Origin: Agrobacterium cucumeris
GTDB taxonomy: Bacteria; Pseudomonadota; Alphaproteobacteria; Rhizobiales; Rhizobiaceae
Assembly: GCF_030036535.1 (NCBI RefSeq)
Contig: NZ_CP080387.1
Location: 1,860,001 to 1,924,000 of the forward strand
Reading direction: 5' to 3'
Length of the DNA stretch: 64,000 nt
In this document: piece by piece, positions 9,582-18,153 of the stretch
How positions within the stretch are numbered: the first letter of the stretch is position 1
How the letters are laid out: every line of letters begins with the position of its first letter
Notes under the pieces: generated by a model
Told to the model about the DNA's origin: nothing
Databases searched by the model: none
The model's input: the letters and a program-made list of their open reading frames with translations, nothing else
Program-made: the position numbers and the translations under genes

Positions 9582-10346
9582 ATGCCGGACGTTGCCCCTC
9601 CCGTCATCACCCCACGCGGCGCGAAGATCGAGCCCTCGGCCGGCGCACCTTTCGAGGCGGTGCGCGTGGCCCGCGATGTGCTGCACACATCCCGCACGGC
9701 GGCGCTCGCCACGCTCGATCCGGTCAGCAGCTATCCCTATACGACCGCCACCAATATCGGCATCGAGCCGGACGGTACGCCGTTTTTTTTCGCGGCCGGC
9801 CTGACGCTGCACGCCCGCAACATGGAGGCCGACCCGCGCATCTCGCTGACGCTCGCGCCCTTCGGCAAGGGCGATGCGCTGACGCTGCCGCGGCTGACAC
9901 TGGTGGGCAAGGTGGAACAGCTCGGCCCGGATGAGACGCAACTCGCCATCAGGCGCTACATTGCCCGTTACCCCAAAGCGAAGCTTTATCTCTCCCTTCC
10001 CGACACGAGGCTTTACCGGCTGCGGACGGAAGGTGTGCAGATCAATGGCGGCCCGGCCCGCAATGCCAGCAACATCACCCCGGCCGACCTGCGCACCGAT
10101 CTCTCAGGCGCGGCGGAACTGATGGCTGCGACGGAAAGCGAAGCGGCCCGCCTCAACGCCATCAAGGGCGAAGCGTCGCGGTTGGCAGTTCTCGCCGGCA
10201 CAAAGGCCGGCCGCTGGACGATCACCTCCATCGACCCGGATGGTATCGATCTCGCCTCGGTAAATGATCTGGCGCGGCTGTGGTTTGCGGAGCGGGTGGA
10301 GACGTTGAAGCAGTTTGAGAAGGCGCTTGCTTTGCTTCTGAAATGA
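9582..10346 (+). CDS. HugZ-like protein: pyridoxamine-phosphate-oxidase fold plus DUF2470
   Basis: 254 residues. The N-terminal split-barrel domain (about 20-165) is of the PNP-oxidase/flavin-reductase-like type (SRTAALATLD, then a PYTTATNIGIEPDGTPFFFAAG stretch with HARNMEADPRISL). The C-terminal DUF2470-type domain (about 175-250) has the pattern GIDLASVNDLARLWFAERV. This arrangement is that of the HugZ family, whose studied members bind or degrade heme in iron acquisition. No heme transporter or Fur-like box is visible nearby, so a heme role is only inferred, and a general flavin or PLP function remains possible. Start ATG 9582. It is isolated between repeats, so it is probably transcribed alone. 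Confidence 0.8.
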   Translation: MPDVAPPVITPRGAKIEPSAGAPFEAVRVARDVLHTSRTAALATLDPVSSYPYTTATNIGIEPDGTPFFFAAGLTLHARNMEADPRISLTLAPFGKGDALTLPRLTLVGKVEQLGPDETQLAIRRYIARYPKAKLYLSLPDTRLYRLRTEGVQINGGPARNASNITPADLRTDLSGAAELMAATESEAARLNAIKGEASRLAVLAGTKAGRWTITSIDPDGIDLASVNDLARLWFAERVETLKQFEKALALLLK

Positions 10347-10388
10347 AGGGCGCAAACGATTCACAAACTTGGGACAATCGTCTCTCTT

Positions 10389-10475
10389 CCGTCATACTCG
10401 GGCCTGTCCCGAGCATGTGCCACCTATCAAGTTGTGATACGTGAGTGGATCCTCGGGACAAGCCCGAGGATGACG
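10389..10475. repeat. RIME-like intergenic mosaic repeat
   Basis: It starts CCGTCATACTCGGGCCTGTC and ends CCCGAGGATGACG, with two palindromic halves (ACTCGGG../..CCCGAG and CCTCGGGACAAGCCCGAGG). Same family as the repeats at 9444, 46518 and 55391. Confidence 0.75.
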
Positions 10476-10503
10476 AAACGAGCGTTTCGAATTTCCCATC
10501 AAA

Positions 10504-10536
10504 AAAGGCCGGGCCGCATTCCGCGACCCGGCCTTT
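10504..10536. terminator. Bidirectional rho-independent terminator
   Basis: AAAGGCCGGG and CCCGGCCTTT form a 10-bp stem. A-runs before and T-runs after let it serve both the HugZ-like gene (+) and the RidA-like gene (-). Confidence 0.85.
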
Positions 10537-10557
10537 CTTTGGAAATCAGACTGATGC

Positions 10558-10899
10558 TCAGAGAGCCGCAGTAACGATGAATTCAACCTTGTAGTCCGGC
10601 GTTGCCAGCGCTGCTTCGCTGGTGGCACGGGCCGGCGGGTTTGCCGGGTCGATCCAGCCTTCCCAGACGGCGTTCATTTCGCCGAAGGTGGACATGTCGG
10701 AGAGGTAGATGATGGTCTGCAGGACCTTCGACTTGTCGGAGCCGGCAGCGGCCAGCAAGCGATCGACTTCAGCCAGCGCAGACTTGCTCTGTTCCGTCAC
10801 GCTGGTGCCTTCGCCAACCTGGCCGGCCAGATAAACGGTGTTGCCGTGAACGACGGCGCCGCTCATGCGCTTGCCCGGCTCGATACGCTTGATGGTCAT
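10558..10899 (-). CDS. RidA family protein (enamine/imine deaminase)
   Basis: 113 residues, close to the usual 115-130. RidA proteins hydrolyse reactive enamine/imine intermediates formed by PLP enzymes, such as 2-aminoacrylate. The conserved ligand-binding Arg is in the PPARATSEAAL segment (about residue 91), and the chorismate-mutase-like fold is apparent from TVYLAGQVG and LQTIIYLSDMSTFGEMNAVW. Start ATG 10897-10899 has an AGGAG site seven bases upstream; the longer frame toward 11223 is antisense to another gene and is not used. It lies 49 bases downstream of the DUF442 gene on the same strand, so they probably share an mRNA. The subgroup is nearer YjgH/YoaB-like paralogues than classical RidA, as judged by the short active-site region. 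Confidence 0.9.
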   Translation of the reverse strand: MTIKRIEPGKRMSGAVVHGNTVYLAGQVGEGTSVTEQSKSALAEVDRLLAAAGSDKSKVLQTIIYLSDMSTFGEMNAVWEGWIDPANPPARATSEAALATPDYKVEFIVTAAL

Positions 10900-10948
10900 G
10901 GAGAACTCCTGTTGATTGGCATTTGAAAACAAAATGAAGCGCGAAAAA

Positions 10949-11287
10949 TCAGCCGCGCAGGTGATGGGTCTTTTCGTAGATCGCCGTCGAGCGCGCGCCG
11001 GAACGGCAATAGCCGAGCATCGGGCGCTGCAATTCGTCCAGCGCGTCCACCATGCCGGCAACGGCATCAGCATCGACGCCATAACGGCCGACAGGCACAT
11101 GCATGATGGTAATACCGAGCTGCTCCGCGCGCTCGGCAATATCGGCGAAAAGCGGCTGGCCGTCCTCTTCACCATCAGGGCGGTGGCAGACAATCGACTT
11201 GAAGCCGAGTGCCTTGACCTCATCCAGATCGGCGACGCTGATCTGGCCCGTTACCGAATATTCGTCGTCTATGCGCCTGATATCCAT
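10949..11287 (-). CDS. TIGR01244/DUF442 sulfurtransferase-phosphatase domain protein
   Basis: 112 residues. It is a single compact domain related to the N-terminal part of Blh, the beta-lactamase-hydrolase-like sulfide-detoxifying proteins of Rhizobiaceae. The active loop GYCRSGARST has a CX4R spacing, as in rhodaneses, rather than the CX5R of tyrosine phosphatases. That suggests persulfide transfer rather than phosphate chemistry. The start is ATG 11285-11287 with GGAGG six bases upstream; the longer frame to 11371 has a poor leader. The RidA-like gene follows 49 bases later. No lactamase-like dioxygenase domain is attached here, so the partner protein, if any, is elsewhere. Family confident, function inferred. 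Confidence 0.85.
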   Translation of the reverse strand: MDIRRIDDEYSVTGQISVADLDEVKALGFKSIVCHRPDGEEDGQPLFADIAERAEQLGITIMHVPVGRYGVDADAVAGMVDALDELQRPMLGYCRSGARSTAIYEKTHHLRG

Positions 11288-11414
11288 CTTATGCCTCCGC
11301 TGAAATCGGCATCCGCGCCGCTGGCACGCTCTCGCCACCCTTAGAAATCCGCATCCGATGTAAGGGCTCAAAACCCATGCGTCAATGATGCGGAGTCCTC
11401 ATTCGGTACGGCAT

Positions 11415-12248
11415 TCAGAGGATGGAAAAGCGCAGGCCGAAGGAGCGGCTTTCACCGGGCTGGATAATGTTGAATTCGCCTGCAGCCTCAAGTTCGCTCC
11501 GCCCCACCCAGCGATGCGAAACCGGCTCGATTCCGAGCACATTGGCCGGCTCCTGCTGGTTACGCCACATCTGCAGATAGGGCAGCGTCTCGGTGCTAAA
11601 ACGCACGGTCAGCGTCTTCCCGCCAATGGCCGCGACGGGACCAAGCTTCAATTCCGCCCAATCATCATTACCGGCGGGAACACAGAAAACATTGCCCGGC
11701 TCCTCGCCGAATCGCCAGCCATGGCCGCCGCCATCCAGCATTGCGCCTTCCAGCCGCACCGCATCGTCAAACAGACGGGCACCCACATTCATGTGATACA
11801 TAAGGAACACCGGCATCGGCCGGTCTGACGTATTGACGATCCTGTCCTCAAGGCTGACTTCGCCGCTTTCGCCATCGATGCGCCACGTCCGCTCCAGCGA
11901 CGCAGTGCCGCCATCGGCAAGCTTTACGGGAACCTTGACGCGCGCCAGTGCATTGGTCTCATGAACGTCGAAGGCGACTATCTTTGCCGGATGCGAGGAA
12001 AAGGACCCATGCAACGGATATCGACGCCCCTCGCCGTCACCATCAATCGGTTCGGGATGGCGGATATGATCGGGACCGCAGGTGAAGAGAAAGCCTTCCA
12101 GCGAATGGTCGATGCGCGCATCGCCATCATCGGGAATGGCGCGACCAGGCGCAATGTCGATGCCATCGACGATACACGAACCAATATCGAAAACAGAGGT
12201 TTCATCGAGGAAAATATGGGGCGATCTGCCGGCCTGAAACGAACGCAA
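11415..12248 (-). CDS. Galactose-mutarotase-like protein (aldose 1-epimerase/DUF4432 type)
   Basis: 277 residues. A beta-sandwich sugar-binding fold is suggested by the pattern of LEGFLFTCGPDHIRHP, YPLHGSFSSHPAKIV (with a conserved His), LERTWRIDGESGEVSLEDRIVN, and VFLMYHMNVGARLF. The C-terminal IQPGESRSFGLRF strand is typical of this superfamily. The start is taken as TTG 12246-12248 because an AGGAGAGG site lies six bases before it. No sugar transporter or kinase is adjacent, so the substrate is unknown. The gene is divergent from the L,D-transpeptidase gene; about 155 bases between them hold both promoters. Assignment to DUF4432 rather than classical GalM is a judgement from length and the HGSFSS block. 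Confidence 0.75.
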   Translation of the reverse strand: MRSFQAGRSPHIFLDETSVFDIGSCIVDGIDIAPGRAIPDDGDARIDHSLEGFLFTCGPDHIRHPEPIDGDGEGRRYPLHGSFSSHPAKIVAFDVHETNALARVKVPVKLADGGTASLERTWRIDGESGEVSLEDRIVNTSDRPMPVFLMYHMNVGARLFDDAVRLEGAMLDGGGHGWRFGEEPGNVFCVPAGNDDWAELKLGPVAAIGGKTLTVRFSTETLPYLQMWRNQQEPANVLGIEPVSHRWVGRSELEAAGEFNIIQPGESRSFGLRFSIL

Positions 12249-12404
12249 GACAACCTCTCCTGTGGCAGTAAAAACGCATGAATCACGGAAACGCTACTAG
12301 TCGTGACGGAAATTAAGATTGCATTAACCGCGAATTCACCTTTTTCACAATAGGGTCAAGATTGCGGTGTGTTTATGGGCGAACGAAGCAAGGATAGCAG
12401 AATC

Positions 12405-13796
<1,392 letters not shown>

Positions 13797-13816
13797 GATC
13801 GACCGGAATAAAAGAG

Positions 13817-13852
13817 AAAAAGCCCGGCGGTTTGGTCCGTCGGGCTTTTTTC
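13817..13852. terminator. Bidirectional rho-independent terminator
   Basis: AAAAAGCCCGGCGG pairs with TCCGTCGGGCTTTTTT around a TTTGG loop. It lies between the converging L,D-transpeptidase (+) and MFS (-) genes. Confidence 0.88.
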
Positions 13853-13865
13853 ATTCAGTGGTGTT

Positions 13866-15071
13866 TCAGTCGCGCTTCTCCGTCAGGAAATACAGCAGGG
13901 CGGCCACCGGCAAGGCGAAACCGATCCACGAGGCGGCTTGCCATTCGCCGACAGCATAAGCCCAGCCACCCACGGCGGAACCGATTGCGCCGCCCATGAA
14001 AAACGTCGCCATGTATATGCCGTTCAGACGGCTGCGGAATTCCGCCCCCAGCGTGAAGATGGCGCGCTGGCCAAGCACCAGATTGGTGGTGACGCCGAAA
14101 TCCAGAACGATGGCAGCGACCACCAGAATGGCAAGCGCCAGATGCGAGCCTTCGGGCGCAAGATGCGTGACGGCGAAGGAGAGCGCCACCGCCACCAATG
14201 CAAGGAAAGTGGCCGCACGGGTCCAGCCGCGATCGGCCATCCGCCCGGCAATTGGCGCAGCCACAGTGCCCGCAGCACCGGCAAGCGCAAACAGCGCGAT
14301 CTCACCCTGGCTCAGGTTGAAATGCGGCCCGCTCAGATAAAGCGGCGTCGTGGTCCAGAACAGGCTGAAGGCTGCAAACAGGAAGGCATGGTAAATTGCC
14401 CGCCGCCGCAGGATCGGCTTGTGGAGGGCAAGTCTGCCCATCGAGGCCATCAGCGAGCCGTAACCCAGCCTTGCCTCCGGCATGCGCGGCGGTAAAAGCC
14501 GGAAAAGCACGACGGCAAGAAGCGCCATGACTGCCGCCGACGTCAGAAAGACGCCGCGCCATGAAACCACTTCCGACAGCAGGCTGGAGACCGGCCGCGC
14601 CAGCATGATGCCGGCCATCAGCCCGCTCATGACATTGCCGACCACCCGGCCACGAATGGCGTGCGGCGCCATGTGGGCGGCATAGGGAACGATGACCTGC
14701 ACCGCGACCGAACTGACGCCGACCAGAAAGGCCGCAATCAGAAACGGGGCCGCATGCGGCGCGAATGCCGCTGCCACAAGGGAAAGCACCGCCATCAAGA
14801 CGGCACTGACAACCAGTCTGCGGTTTTCAACGAGATCGCCGAGCGGCACGACGAACAGCAGGCCGACACCGTAACCGATCTGCGTCAGGGTCACGATCAG
14901 GCCGGTGGCGCCGGCGGAAAGACCAAGCTCCGCCCCGATGATGCCGGCAAGCGGCTGGGCATAATAGAGATTGGCGGCAATCAACCCACAGGCTGTCGCC
15001 AGCAGAAAAGTCAAAGCCGGGGAAAGGGATGTTGCATCAACATCCTCCCCTTCAATTACACGCGTCGTCAT
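13866..15071 (-). CDS. MFS exporter, DHA1-like (drug/metabolite efflux)
   Basis: 401 residues with about 12 hydrophobic helices. The loop 2-3 signature has the form GDLVENRRLVVSAVL, the A-motif variant of the DHA1 subfamily. Helix 1 carries a YYAQPL motif common in YgaY/NepI-like exporters. The likely start is ATG 15069-15071, six bases after GGAG; ATG 15072-15074 is a second choice. A TetR-family gene lies 46 bases upstream on the same strand, and a GGAAACG-N2-CGTTTCC operator lies between them. The pump is therefore probably repressed by that TetR until its ligand arrives. The substrate is unknown. The C-terminus ends FLTEKRD, and the gene is intact. Confidence 0.88.
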   Translation of the reverse strand: MTTRVIEGEDVDATSLSPALTFLLATACGLIAANLYYAQPLAGIIGAELGLSAGATGLIVTLTQIGYGVGLLFVVPLGDLVENRRLVVSAVLMAVLSLVAAAFAPHAAPFLIAAFLVGVSSVAVQVIVPYAAHMAPHAIRGRVVGNVMSGLMAGIMLARPVSSLLSEVVSWRGVFLTSAAVMALLAVVLFRLLPPRMPEARLGYGSLMASMGRLALHKPILRRRAIYHAFLFAAFSLFWTTTPLYLSGPHFNLSQGEIALFALAGAAGTVAAPIAGRMADRGWTRAATFLALVAVALSFAVTHLAPEGSHLALAILVVAAIVLDFGVTTNLVLGQRAIFTLGAEFRSRLNGIYMATFFMGGAIGSAVGGWAYAVGEWQAASWIGFALPVAALLYFLTEKRD

Positions 15072-15086
15072 CATTTTCTCCAATAT

Positions 15087-15102
15087 GGAAACGAACGTTT
15101 CC
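15087..15102. promoter_or_regulatory. TetR operator between tetR and the MFS gene
   Basis: GGAAACGAACGTTTCC has 7-bp perfect inverted arms around AA, 16 bases before the MFS start. A near copy is found upstream of the tetR gene at 15754-15769. Confidence 0.72.
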
Positions 15103-15117
15103 TAAATAGACATAAAA

Positions 15118-15741
15118 TCACTCGGCAAGCTTCATGGCGATATCCACCACGGCCACCATGTCCTTGAGGCTGCGCCCTGTCTTTCCCACCACTCGCATGC
15201 CGTACATCATGCAGAGCATCGCCCGGGAAAGATCATCGGGATCGGCCTTGGAATTCACCGAACCATCCTTCTGCCCCTCGGCAACGAGGCGGGCGACGAT
15301 CCGCTCCCTCGCCTTCACGGCCCGCTCGACCACAACGGCAATGTCGTCATCCAGCGCCGCCAGATCGGCAGCGGCACCGACAACCAGACATCCATCAGAC
15401 CCGGCACCGCCATGCGACCGTTCCGCGTAAAACATCAGCCCTGCCCGCAGGCGTTCGCGACCGGTATCGTAACCGGCCACCGCCGCCTCGAAACGCTCGG
15501 TCTGCACAATCCTGTAGCGCTCCATCGTGGCGATGAAGATGGCCTTCTTGTCCTTGAAGGCCTTGTAAAGACTGCCCTGCGCCAGCTCCATCGCATCGGT
15601 AAGGTCGCCCACAGAGGTGGCGTGATAACCGCGCCTGGAAAAAACCCGGATCGCACCATCGAGCGCGCGGTCGATATCGAACTCGCGCGGCCTGCCGCGA
15701 TGGCGCTGTTCCTCGGACTGGTTGTGGCTGATATTGCTCAT
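15118..15741 (-). CDS. TetR/AcrR-family repressor
   Basis: 207 residues from ATG 15739-15741. The N-terminal helix-turn-helix (about residues 20-65) reads AIRVFSRRGYHATSVGDLTD, then GSLYKAFKDKKAIF, a textbook TetR domain. The C-terminal ligand/dimer domain has YAERSHGGAGSDGCLVVGAA, as in several TetR regulators of small-molecule stress. It is preceded by the palindrome at 15754-15769 and followed after 46 bases by the MFS exporter, so it most likely represses itself and the pump. The longer frame to 15858 lacks a good start context and would pass over the operator. The inducer is unknown. Confidence 0.9.
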   Translation of the reverse strand: MSNISHNQSEEQRHRGRPREFDIDRALDGAIRVFSRRGYHATSVGDLTDAMELAQGSLYKAFKDKKAIFIATMERYRIVQTERFEAAVAGYDTGRERLRAGLMFYAERSHGGAGSDGCLVVGAAADLAALDDDIAVVVERAVKARERIVARLVAEGQKDGSVNSKADPDDLSRAMLCMMYGMRVVGKTGRSLKDMVAVVDIAMKLAE

Positions 15742-15753
15742 GGCCGGAATATA

Positions 15754-15769
15754 GGAAACGATCATTTCC
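15754..15769. promoter_or_regulatory. TetR operator upstream of tetR
   Basis: GGAAACGATCATTTCC keeps the 7-2-7 layout of the site at 15087, with one mismatch between the arms. It lies 13 bases before the tetR start. Confidence 0.65.
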
Positions 15770-15909
15770 AAATCAAGCGAATAATGAAGCCATCGCTGAA
15801 AAGCGACGACTGACACGCCGGCAAGCCTGATGGCCGCGATGGTCCAAGGCATCATCACCCGTCTGCGGTTATGAGCGCCGCAGACGGATCGAAAGTTGAA
15901 AGCAATGTT

Positions 15910-16626
15910 TCAGGCGGCTTTACGGGTGAAAAGGCGCGCGGGTGGCGTACCGAGCCGCAACAGGCGTTTCGGCAGCAGGCCAAGCACTTCGCCCGCGAAT
16001 GCTCTGGCATTCTCGACCGCCTTGTCGATATTGCTCACCTTGGTCTTATCGAAACAGAGAAGCGTGCCGCCAAGGTCGAAAATATCGCGATAGGCGGCTC
16101 TCTCGACGATCGGGGTGTTGAGAACCGAGACATTTTTCTCGGCCAGCAGCATCTTGACCAGCAGCAGCGAACGCGTCGCCACCATGGCGTTCACCCGTGT
16201 CAGCACGATGGAATGAGCAATCTCCTTGCCCATCTTGCGGTTCAAAAATTCGATATGGTCCAGAACCTCGGCGGCCCCGCGCGCATCCATGGCGCAGCCC
16301 TGAACCGGGATCAGCACATGATCGGAAATGCCAAGAGCCATGGTCAGAAGCGGGGTCTTCGCTCCCGGCAGATCGATGATGAAACAGTCGGTGCTGGTTT
16401 TATTCTCGCGAATATGACCCTCAAGCGACACCATCGTCACATGCGAAATCACCGAAAGATTTTCGATATCGCCTGATAATTCGTGCCAGCGGGAAATCCA
16501 CAATTGCGGATCGGCATCCAGAACCGTCACGCGGTGACCGCTGCGGGCCAGTTCGGTTGCCAGAAGCAGCACGGCCGTGGTTTTTCCGGCACCGCCCTTG
16601 GTATTGGCGAAAGTGATGACTGACAT
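15910..16626 (-). CDS. Orphan ParA/MinD-family ATPase
   Basis: 238 residues. The deviant Walker A FANTKGGAGKTT at the N-terminus, TVLDADPQLW and the IIDLPGAKTPLL block identify a ParA-type P-loop ATPase, which positions cargo on the nucleoid or at the pole. No parB, parS-like repeat, chemotaxis or pilus gene is adjacent, so its cargo is unknown. It is shorter than chromosomal ParA (about 260) and has no N-terminal HTH, like the small plasmid and orphan ParA group. A basic tail (GLLPKRLLRLGTPPARLFTRK) could contact DNA or membrane. The ATG is at 16624-16626, with a GGGGGT site about seven bases upstream. It is not the replicon's RepA or ParA. Confidence 0.82.
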   Translation of the reverse strand: MSVITFANTKGGAGKTTAVLLLATELARSGHRVTVLDADPQLWISRWHELSGDIENLSVISHVTMVSLEGHIRENKTSTDCFIIDLPGAKTPLLTMALGISDHVLIPVQGCAMDARGAAEVLDHIEFLNRKMGKEIAHSIVLTRVNAMVATRSLLLVKMLLAEKNVSVLNTPIVERAAYRDIFDLGGTLLCFDKTKVSNIDKAVENARAFAGEVLGLLPKRLLRLGTPPARLFTRKAA

Positions 16627-16751
16627 GACACCCCCTGTTGGTCAGAGCCGTTTCATGCTCATTCACGCACCGAAGCAATTCATGGTGCTTTCCATAATCT
16701 TAACGAACAGGGTTAATAAAAGGCTAAGAACGGTTATGCCGGGCAACGAAA

Positions 16752-16773
16752 AGCCCGCGATAAATCGCGGGCT
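16752..16773 (-). terminator. Hairpin terminator, probably for the 17-22.5 kb operon
   Basis: AGCCCGCGA and TCGCGGGCT form a 9-bp perfect stem with a 4-nt loop. On the minus strand it is followed by TTTTCG. It is the first terminator-like structure downstream of the iron alcohol dehydrogenase gene. Confidence 0.55.
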
Positions 16774-16830
16774 GTCGATAAAGAGCGGCGTCCTCTTCGA
16801 GCTTAGTTCGCATGGCACGAAGGCGCGGCA

Positions 16831-16957
16831 TGTTTCTTCTCCCTGCCGGGGAGAAGGTGGCCCGAAGGGTCGGATGAGGGGGAAACCTTGCCGGATTTCG
16901 GAGAGCTTGCCCCCTCATCCCGCTGCCGCGGACTTCTCCCCCTCGGGGAGAAGAAAC
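16831..16957. repeat. Long inverted repeat (about 127 bp), distinct intergenic element
   Basis: The left arm (TTTCTTCTCCCTGCCGGGGA, then a GAAGGGTCGGATGAGGGGG stretch) is mirrored by the right arm (CCCCCTCATCC, then CTTCTCCCCCTCGGGGAGAA). It is not of the CCGTCAT type seen elsewhere in the window. The rest of the 16627-17007 gap holds only the hairpin at 16752. Confidence 0.75.
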
Positions 16958-17007
16958 AAGCAGCACCCTCTCAACCTCTCACAAACCTGATGAATAAAGG
17001 TAGCTCC

Positions 17008-18153
17008 TTAAAAGCAAGCCTCAAAAAGCGCCTTGGTATTTTCCAGCGTCATCGGCACCGGATTACCACCGCAGCTCGGATCCTTGATCGCTTCCGCCGC
17101 CAGTTCGTCGATACGATCCGGCTTGATGCCCATGGCGGTCAGGTTTTCCGGTACGCCGAGTTCCTTGCGAAGTTCCAGCACGTAATCATAAAAACCATTG
17201 AAACCGCCGGAGATACCGAGATAGGCGGCCGCGCGGGCAATCTTGTCCTCGATGGCCGGGCGGTTGAAGCGCAGCACCGCCGGCATGACGACAGCATTGG
17301 TCATGCCGTGATGGGTGTTGTAAACCGCGCCGATCGGATGCGAGAGCGAGTGAATGGCCCCGAGACCCTTCTGGAACGCCACCGCCCCCATCGCTGCCGC
17401 TGCCATCATATTGGTGCGCGCTTCGATATCCGTGCCGTCCCTATAGGCGCGCGGCAGGAATTCCTTGACGAGACGTAAGCCCTCCAGCGCCACGCCGGCG
17501 CTCATCGGATGGAAGAATGGCGACGAATAAGCCTCGAGGCAATGCGCGAAGGCATCCATGCCCGTGCCGGCCGTGATGACCTTCGGCATGCCGACCGTCA
17601 ACTCCGGATCACAGATGACGACGCCCGGCAAGAGCTTCGGATGGAAGATGATCTTCTTCACATGGGTCTGCGAATTGGTGATGACGCTGGCGCGGCCGAC
17701 TTCGGAACCGGTACCGGCCGTCGTCGGCACAGCGACGATGGGCGCGATCTTGGCGGCATCCGCCCGGGTCCACCAGTCACCAATATCCTCGAAATCCCAG
17801 ACCGGACGCGTCTGTCCTGCCATAAAGGCGATGGTTTTGCCGAGATCGAGACCCGAGCCGCCGCCGAAGGCTACGACGCCATCATGGCCGCCATCGCGAT
17901 AGGCTTTCACGCCGGCTTCCATGTTGATTTCGTTCGGGTTCGGATCGACCTCGGCGAAGATCGCCCGGCCAAGGCCTGCCTCTTCCAGCACATCCAGCGC
18001 ATGCGCGGTGATCGCCATATTGGCAAGCCCGCGATCCGTCACGAGAAGCGGCTTCTTGATGCCAAGCGTCTTGCAGGCTTCCGCCAGTTCCTTGATCCGG
18101 CCACGGCCAAGCTTGACGGCGGTGGGGTAGCTCCAGTTGGCGACGATATTCAT
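17008..18153 (-). CDS. Iron-containing alcohol dehydrogenase (group III)
   Basis: 381 residues. NAD(P)-linked oxidation of a primary alcohol is likely. The nucleotide loop GGGSGLDLGKTIAF and the TTAGTGSEVGRASV segment mark the group III family. Metal ligands are visible as Asp and His around GTGMDAFAHCLEAY, HSLSHPIGAVYNTHHG and downstream. The start ATG 18151-18153 overlaps the stop of the aldehyde dehydrogenase gene by four bases (ATGA), so it is the last gene of a coupled set. In the cluster it is the natural candidate to oxidise a hydroxyl group of a gamma-glutamylated amino alcohol, ahead of the neighbouring aldehyde dehydrogenase. This role is inferred. Confidence 0.92.
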   Translation of the reverse strand: MNIVANWSYPTAVKLGRGRIKELAEACKTLGIKKPLLVTDRGLANMAITAHALDVLEEAGLGRAIFAEVDPNPNEINMEAGVKAYRDGGHDGVVAFGGGSGLDLGKTIAFMAGQTRPVWDFEDIGDWWTRADAAKIAPIVAVPTTAGTGSEVGRASVITNSQTHVKKIIFHPKLLPGVVICDPELTVGMPKVITAGTGMDAFAHCLEAYSSPFFHPMSAGVALEGLRLVKEFLPRAYRDGTDIEARTNMMAAAAMGAVAFQKGLGAIHSLSHPIGAVYNTHHGMTNAVVMPAVLRFNRPAIEDKIARAAAYLGISGGFNGFYDYVLELRKELGVPENLTAMGIKPDRIDELAAEAIKDPSCGGNPVPMTLENTKALFEACF

